A stretch of DNA of 10,854 bases from assembly GCF_938045465.1 (NCBI RefSeq), contig NZ_CALIBF010000191.1, forward strand, positions 1-10,854. The letters are read 5' to 3'. Position numbers and translations under genes: made by a program. Each line of letters starts with the position of its first letter. Within the stretch, counting starts at the first letter, position 1. The DNA comes from an uncultured Campylobacter sp. (GTDB lineage: Bacteria; Campylobacterota; Campylobacteria; Campylobacterales; Campylobacteraceae). Positions 7,259 to 10,854 of this stretch are shown piece by piece. Under the pieces are notes generated by a model. It saw only the letters and a program-made list of their open reading frames with translations, was not told the DNA's origin and made no database searches.

Positions 7259-7698
7259 ATGGATCGCAAAAATGAGCCTGCAAATTTCAAATCCGCGGAT
7301 GATGAGATGTTTGCGTTTCTATCGAGCTTGGGCGATCGCTGGCAGGTGAGCGAGGGCGGAGTGAAATTTATAGAAAAAAATTTCACCTTCGTCGGCTCCA
7401 AACCCGTCTTGCGGGAATTGAAAGATTACGCGACCGCGGACTGCCCCAGCTTTGCTGGTGCCAGAAGCTTCATAGACGCAACCCCGCGGTAAAAGCAAGG
7501 ATTTTGAGCGGCGAAATCCACTATCTAGGCGATAGCCTAACGAGTGCCGAGGTTAAATTTGCGCCCGAATATTTTTACGATTTTTTAAAATTTATAATGG
7601 AGCAGGTTCTCGAACACCACTATTTTTTCAGTCCTACCGCGCGCTGGCTCCTGCTGGTTGCGATGGAGAAATACGTGGAATTTGCGGCTTTAGATTAG
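7259..7698 (+). pseudogene. Unrecognised small gene broken by an apparent one-base frameshift
   Basis: The first part starts at ATG 7259, with AAGGA (7249-7253) five bases upstream; an in-frame ATG at 7238 is less well placed. It encodes 77 residues before the TAA at 7490-7492. The second part continues in the -1 frame and ends at the TAG at 7696-7698. Adding one base at the CCCC run (7482-7485) joins them into a 146-residue protein whose junction reads smoothly: DATP followed by AVKARILSGEIHYLGD. No Shine-Dalgarno sequence precedes the TTG at 7504, so the second half is unlikely to be a gene of its own. Codon use matches the host, unlike the membrane protein gene just before it. I do not recognise the family; the product is small, soluble and rather acidic, with an aromatic-rich C-terminal half. 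A sequencing error, a real mutation or a programmed shift are all possible; the C run is too short for ordinary phase variation. Confidence 0.6.
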
Positions 7699-7863
7699 CG
7701 TTTGGATCCGCAAAAATTTGCGAAATTTCGCCGTCTGTGCTGCGCAAATTCGGATCGGGCTGCGGTCTGCTACGGCAGGGCGAAAGATCGGTTGGAATTT
7801 ATCGACTGCGGCAAGAACTGCGACGCAGTGGCGTGAAATTTAAACGGGCGCCCCGTTCGCAAA

Positions 7864-9141
7864 TTAGCCTTTACCTAGCTTGATACGTGCCCTAAAATCG
7901 GACATGATCTGCGCGATGAGCGCGTAAAAATCCGCTCCGTGGTTTGCATGGATGAGGTGCGCGAGCTCGTGCATCACGACGTATTCGACGAAGCGCGGAT
8001 CCCGCTCTATCAGGCTTAACGAGAAGTTGAGATAGCCCTTGGCGTGGTTGCAGCTGCCCCAGCGCGTCTGCATTTTGCGCACCCGCACCCGCGCGATCTT
8101 GCGGCCTATCCGCGGGGAAAATTTCGCGATATAGCGCAGATAAAGCTCAAGCGCAAAGGCCTTTTTAAACGCCGCAAACTCGCCCTCGCTCTCGCAAAAG
8201 ATCGCGCCTCCCGATACGAAAATTTTATCTTTAAATTTAGAGCTTTGGATAAAATTTTTGATCGTAAAATCGGGCTCGTCGCGCTCCGCCGCTTGCGCGC
8301 TTTGCGCTACATTTTGCGGCGCGTTTTCGCTCGCGGATTTTGAAGTTTTTTCGCTAGCGACCGAAATTCCTTCGCCCACGACAGAGTCAAAATTTGAAAT
8401 TTCTCCGTTCGCAGCGGGTTTAAATTTTGAAATTTCATCCCCTGCGGCAGGATTAAATTTTAAAATTTCGCCGTAGGATTGCTCGCAGACATTTTGCGCC
8501 GCCGTATTTATAAACTCGCCGCTTTGTCGCACTTTGCTCTGTTGTGCGAGCCCTTGCGCCGCATCGTCCGGTAGGTTGAATTTCAAATCCTCGCCCGCCG
8601 CACCACTTTGCGAAGTGTGTTCGCCCGAGTGAAATTTTAAAATTTCACTTGCCGTGCCGCCACCCGCACCGTAATTCATGCCGCCCGTGCCGTTATTTGC
8701 GCTACTGCTCGCATCGCCGCCGCTACCGCCTATGCCCGCGCCGCTTTGTAAATGAGCCGAATTTACGCCGCTCGCGTCACTATTCGCATCGCCATTCGCC
8801 CAGTTCACGCAGCCTTGCGTGCCGCCATTGTCTAAATTTTTATTCGCGCCACAGTTTGCGTCGAGCTCAGCCTCGCGGCTAAATTTCAGCTTATAAATTT
8901 TGCCTAAAATTCTAACCTGATCGCTCGCTAGTAGCTTGCTTCGCAGTCGCGCTAGCGTTCGGCGGATCCAGCTTTCGTGCTTTAGGATGAAGTCTTTTGC
9001 TTGCGCCGCGGTGTAGGAGCGCGGCACGCTCACGCTGATTTCGCAGTCCTTGCTAATGCGGATGCGCGCGTATTTCATCCGCTTAAAACGCAGGCTGATC
9101 GGCAGATCTAGCAAATTTAGACTAACTTTTTGCTCTGCCAT
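7864..9141 (-). CDS. YgjP/DUF45-type zinc metallopeptidase with large low-complexity insert
   Basis: The C-terminal part is a clear YgjP-like (M48-related, WLM/SprT-like) metallopeptidase. It has the motif TRWGSCNHAKGYLNFS (359-374), then HELAH with zinc ligands His391 and His395 and catalytic Glu392, and His401 in ANHGADF as the likely third ligand. The N-terminal part (1-90) also matches the family, with ISVSVPRSYT (35-44) and a helix ending in RTLARLRSK. Family members are usually about 220-250 residues; this one has 425 because of an insert from about 95 to 290. That insert is rich in Gly, Asn, Ser and Ala, then holds repeats built on EILKF. The ATG at 9141 lies inside the 3' end of the exporter gene (25-nt overlap), with only a weak GGATAAG upstream, so coupling is likely. 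The substrate is unknown and no signal peptide is visible. Confidence 0.88.
   Translation of the reverse strand: MAEQKVSLNLLDLPISLRFKRMKYARIRISKDCEISVSVPRSYTAAQAKDFILKHESWIRRTLARLRSKLLASDQVRILGKIYKLKFSREAELDANCGANKNLDNGGTQGCVNWANGDANSDASGVNSAHLQSGAGIGGSGGDASSSANNGTGGMNYGAGGGTASEILKFHSGEHTSQSGAAGEDLKFNLPDDAAQGLAQQSKVRQSGEFINTAAQNVCEQSYGEILKFNPAAGDEISKFKPAANGEISNFDSVVGEGISVASEKTSKSASENAPQNVAQSAQAAERDEPDFTIKNFIQSSKFKDKIFVSGGAIFCESEGEFAAFKKAFALELYLRYIAKFSPRIGRKIARVRVRKMQTRWGSCNHAKGYLNFSLSLIERDPRFVEYVVMHELAHLIHANHGADFYALIAQIMSDFRARIKLGKG
8362..8472 (-). repeat. 33-bp tandem repeat inside the metallopeptidase gene
   Basis: Residues 224-260 of the peptidase are three 11-residue units, each ending in an EIS-like triplet: KFNPAAGDEIS, KFKPAANGEIS and NFDSVVGEGIS, preceded by GEIL. 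Looser copies of E-x-LKF occur at residues 166-170 and 184-188. In the DNA each unit carries AAATTT or a near copy, the hexamer common in this genome's noncoding DNA. Confidence 0.75.
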
Positions 9142-10439
9142 TTTTTACTTATCCATCGCGCCGTATTCGCGCTGCCGCGTAGCCACTCGTCGCAGAAAAA
9201 CCCGATCCAAACGCCCAAAATTCCATACCCCAGATGAATGCCCAAAAGCCAGCCCACGGGGATCGAGACGCCCCACATAAAGATCACGCCCATCGCAAAG
9301 GGAAACCTCGCGTCGCCGCTTGCGCGCAGGGCGTTTACGAACACGATATTAAGCGTCCGTCCGAACTCAAGCCCGAGAGTTAGGTAAAAAAGCGGCCGCA
9401 TGACCTGTTTGTGCGCCTCGCTTAGGCTCAACATCTCCATGATCTGCTCGCGCGCCAAAAACACGATCGCGACGAAAAGCGCCGTCGCCCCGAGCCCGAA
9501 GCGCAGCGCGGTAAATGTGTGCCGGTACGCCTCCTGCGGCTTGGCGGCGCCTACGAGGCGGCCTACGATCACTTCGTTTGCCATACTGATCGCGCTTCCG
9601 CCAAAGAAGATGAATGATGAAATTTGAAAATAGATCGTCTGTACGGTAAGGCTCGCCTCGCCCATGCTCGCGACGAAGGCGAAGGCGACTAGATACTGCA
9701 CGATCCACAGCATGTTTTCGCCAGCGCTCGGAAGCCCTACGGATAGAATTTTACGCAGCGTGGCGAGCTTGATCTTTAAAAACATCGTGAGGTAAAATTT
9801 TATCTTTAGCACCTTTGTGATGATGAGGAAGAATAAAAATACGCCGATCATGCGCCCTGCGATCGTGCTTACGCCGATGCCCTCAAGCCCGTAGTACGGC
9901 AGTCCGAACGGCCTAAATAGCACGACGTAGTTGCCCGCGAGAGTTACTAAATTCATTGCCACGGAGACCGCGATGATGAAATTTGCGTATCCGTAAACGC
10001 GCACGATGGCGCTAAGCACGATCGCGACGGCGTCTATCGCAAAGACGATGCTGATGACCTTAAGATAGATCGCGCTTTCGCTCAAAAGCTCGGCGGGCAC
10101 TTGCAACGCGTGCAGCAAAAACGGCGCGCAGCTAAAGACGAAAACGCCGCTGCAAAGCCCCACGAGCGCGTTAAATGCGATGCTCGTGTGGATCGCGCGC
10201 ATGGCTAGGACTTTGTTCTTTGCTCCCAGCGCCTGTGCTACGAGAACCGAGCAGCCCACGGCGAGGAAACCGAAAACGGTGATGAATAGCAAAAATATCT
10301 CGTTGCCCGCCCCCAGCGCGCCTACTAGCGAGACGTCCACGCGCGAGATCATGTAGGTGTTTATAAACGTGGTCACGAGGCGCAAAAACATATCGATGTA
10401 GATTGCGAGCGAGAGCCTTAGTAGCGAGATTTCTTTCAT
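9117..10439 (-). CDS. MATE-family multidrug/toxin exporter
   Basis: An inner-membrane secondary transporter that would export drugs or metabolites in exchange for Na+ or H+. The 440-residue length and about twelve hydrophobic segments fit the family. The two halves show the expected internal similarity: the first has AVGCSVLVAQALGAKNK (60-76), and the second has a matching ANEVIVGRLVGAAKPQE stretch. The substrate cannot be inferred. The ATG at 10439 has a modest AAAGG about six bases upstream (complement of 10446-10450). It is the first gene of a two-gene unit, and its last 25 nt overlap the start of the YgjP-like peptidase gene. Codon use matches the surrounding Campylobacter genes. Nothing links the exporter to the peptidase mechanistically beyond shared transcription. 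Confidence 0.92.
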   Translation of the reverse strand: MKEISLLRLSLAIYIDMFLRLVTTFINTYMISRVDVSLVGALGAGNEIFLLFITVFGFLAVGCSVLVAQALGAKNKVLAMRAIHTSIAFNALVGLCSGVFVFSCAPFLLHALQVPAELLSESAIYLKVISIVFAIDAVAIVLSAIVRVYGYANFIIAVSVAMNLVTLAGNYVVLFRPFGLPYYGLEGIGVSTIAGRMIGVFLFFLIITKVLKIKFYLTMFLKIKLATLRKILSVGLPSAGENMLWIVQYLVAFAFVASMGEASLTVQTIYFQISSFIFFGGSAISMANEVIVGRLVGAAKPQEAYRHTFTALRFGLGATALFVAIVFLAREQIMEMLSLSEAHKQVMRPLFYLTLGLEFGRTLNIVFVNALRASGDARFPFAMGVIFMWGVSIPVGWLLGIHLGYGILGVWIGFFCDEWLRGSANTARWISKKWQSKKLV

Positions 10440-10461
10440 ATTTTGCCTTTATTTGCGGGAA

Positions 10462-10467
10462 ATTGTA
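10462..10467 (-). promoter_or_regulatory. Possible -10 box for the MATE exporter operon
   Basis: TACAAT on the minus strand lies 22 nt before the ATG, with A/T-rich DNA upstream. The predicted leader would be about 16 nt, enough to include the AAAGG ribosome binding site. Confidence 0.35.
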
Positions 10468-10686
10468 GCCGAAAATTCTTTTAGGTTTGCTTTTGTATCA
10501 ACATCGGCTATTTTGTGCGTAATCGCTCTTTTACATACTTTGCCCTTTGCCTATTTTTCCTTAAAATATTCCATCCACAAAAAAATATTCGTACGGCAAG
10601 TTCGATAACATGGAGTGCTAAACTTTCGCTGCATAATTCTATTAATTTGGCTGTAAAGTTATAAATTTCAGTTAGTGGAATTTTGC

Positions 10687-10705
10687 AATTTTACATTGTA
10701 AAATT
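10687..10705. repeat. Perfect 9-bp inverted repeat upstream of the exporter operon
   Basis: AATTTTACA (10687-10695), one T, then TGTAAAATT (10697-10705). The one-base centre and AT content suit a dimeric regulator's operator better than a terminator. It lies about 250 nt before the exporter ATG, rather far for direct control, so it may belong to a gene beyond the right edge. Confidence 0.4.
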
Positions 10706-10854
10706 TTGTTTAAAACTCTAGTTGTGCAAGTCCTGATTTTGTTGAACTCGCTATTGCGTTTACGTATAGATGAAATATCTTGGGGGCGGAAAAGGGGCTT
10801 GAATTGCGAGGTCACACTTCTCGCGGGTGCCGCCTCCGCAGCACCGCATTGCTC

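Larger units (their letters stand above)
10440..10854. other. Right-edge region without a convincing gene
   Basis: From 10440 to about 10780 the DNA is AT-rich with no ORF of note; it should hold the exporter promoter. From about 10780 to the window end it turns abruptly GC-rich and can form two adjacent hairpins. One plus-strand frame is open from 10676 to the window end without a stop, but it has no ATG or convincing ribosome binding site. On the minus strand, a 29-codon frame runs from the ATG at about 10849 to a TAA at about 10760. I call neither a gene. Confidence 0.55.

Noticed and set aside
8362..8472. Regularly spaced repeats that might suggest a CRISPR array
   Set aside because: The units are contiguous and in frame within a protein, with no unique spacers; no cas genes are present.
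8044..8882. Several arginine-rich open frames on the plus strand opposite the metallopeptidase gene
   Set aside because: They are antisense shadows of a GC-rich gene whose own frame has clear family motifs; none has a plausible start signal.
9367..9708. 113-codon minus-strand frame overlapping the exporter gene
   Set aside because: It is an arginine-rich out-of-frame reading of the MATE gene, whose own frame has membrane segments and family motifs.

Overview
The window looks like a chromosomal segment of a Campylobacter, probably one of the higher-GC oral species (the C. gracilis / C. rectus / C. showae type). Three things suggest this. The order recR-racS-racR on one strand with dnaJ divergent matches the arrangement I know from C. 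jejuni. The protein families are epsilonproteobacterial in style. The AT-rich hexamer AAATTT is scattered densely through noncoding DNA and even inside coding sequence, against an otherwise GC-rich codon background. The species call is inference.

Layout. (1) 92-1399, minus: murC, peptidoglycan precursor synthesis. (2) 1400-1882: a 483-nt gene-free stretch rich in AAATTT, with an imperfect 30-nt direct repeat and several palindromes. (3) 1883-4358, minus: racR-racS-recR, an OmpR-type response regulator, its sensor kinase and the RecR recombination mediator, joined by two 4-nt ATGA stop/start overlaps. (4) 4359-4486: divergent promoter region with a perfect 7-bp inverted repeat that could serve as an operator. 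(5) 4487-5578, plus: dnaJ, a complete type I Hsp40. (6) 5802-7046, plus: a YkvI-like multi-pass membrane protein gene, visibly AT-richer and with different codon use, likely acquired. (7) 7259-7698, plus: a small unrecognised gene broken by an apparent one-base frameshift at a CCCC run; the frame beyond its amber stop stays open for 45 more codons. (8) 7864-10439, minus: a MATE-family exporter gene overlapping by 25 nt a YgjP/DUF45-type zinc metallopeptidase gene, whose product carries an unusual insert of about 195 residues. (9) 10440-10854: no convincing gene, but a 9-bp palindrome and a sharp switch to a GC-rich, hairpin-forming segment running off the window.

How the genes work together: racR and racS form a two-component signalling pair expected to control transcription, recR is co-transcribed with them, and dnaJ shares the divergent control region. 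The MATE and YgjP-like genes form a second two-gene operon. murC, dnaJ and recR are housekeeping genes. No CRISPR array, rRNA, tRNA, prophage module or transposase was seen. I found no convincing undescribed multi-gene system. The most unusual items are the enlarged metallopeptidase with its 11-residue repeats, the foreign-looking membrane protein gene, the broken gene next to it, and the structured right edge.
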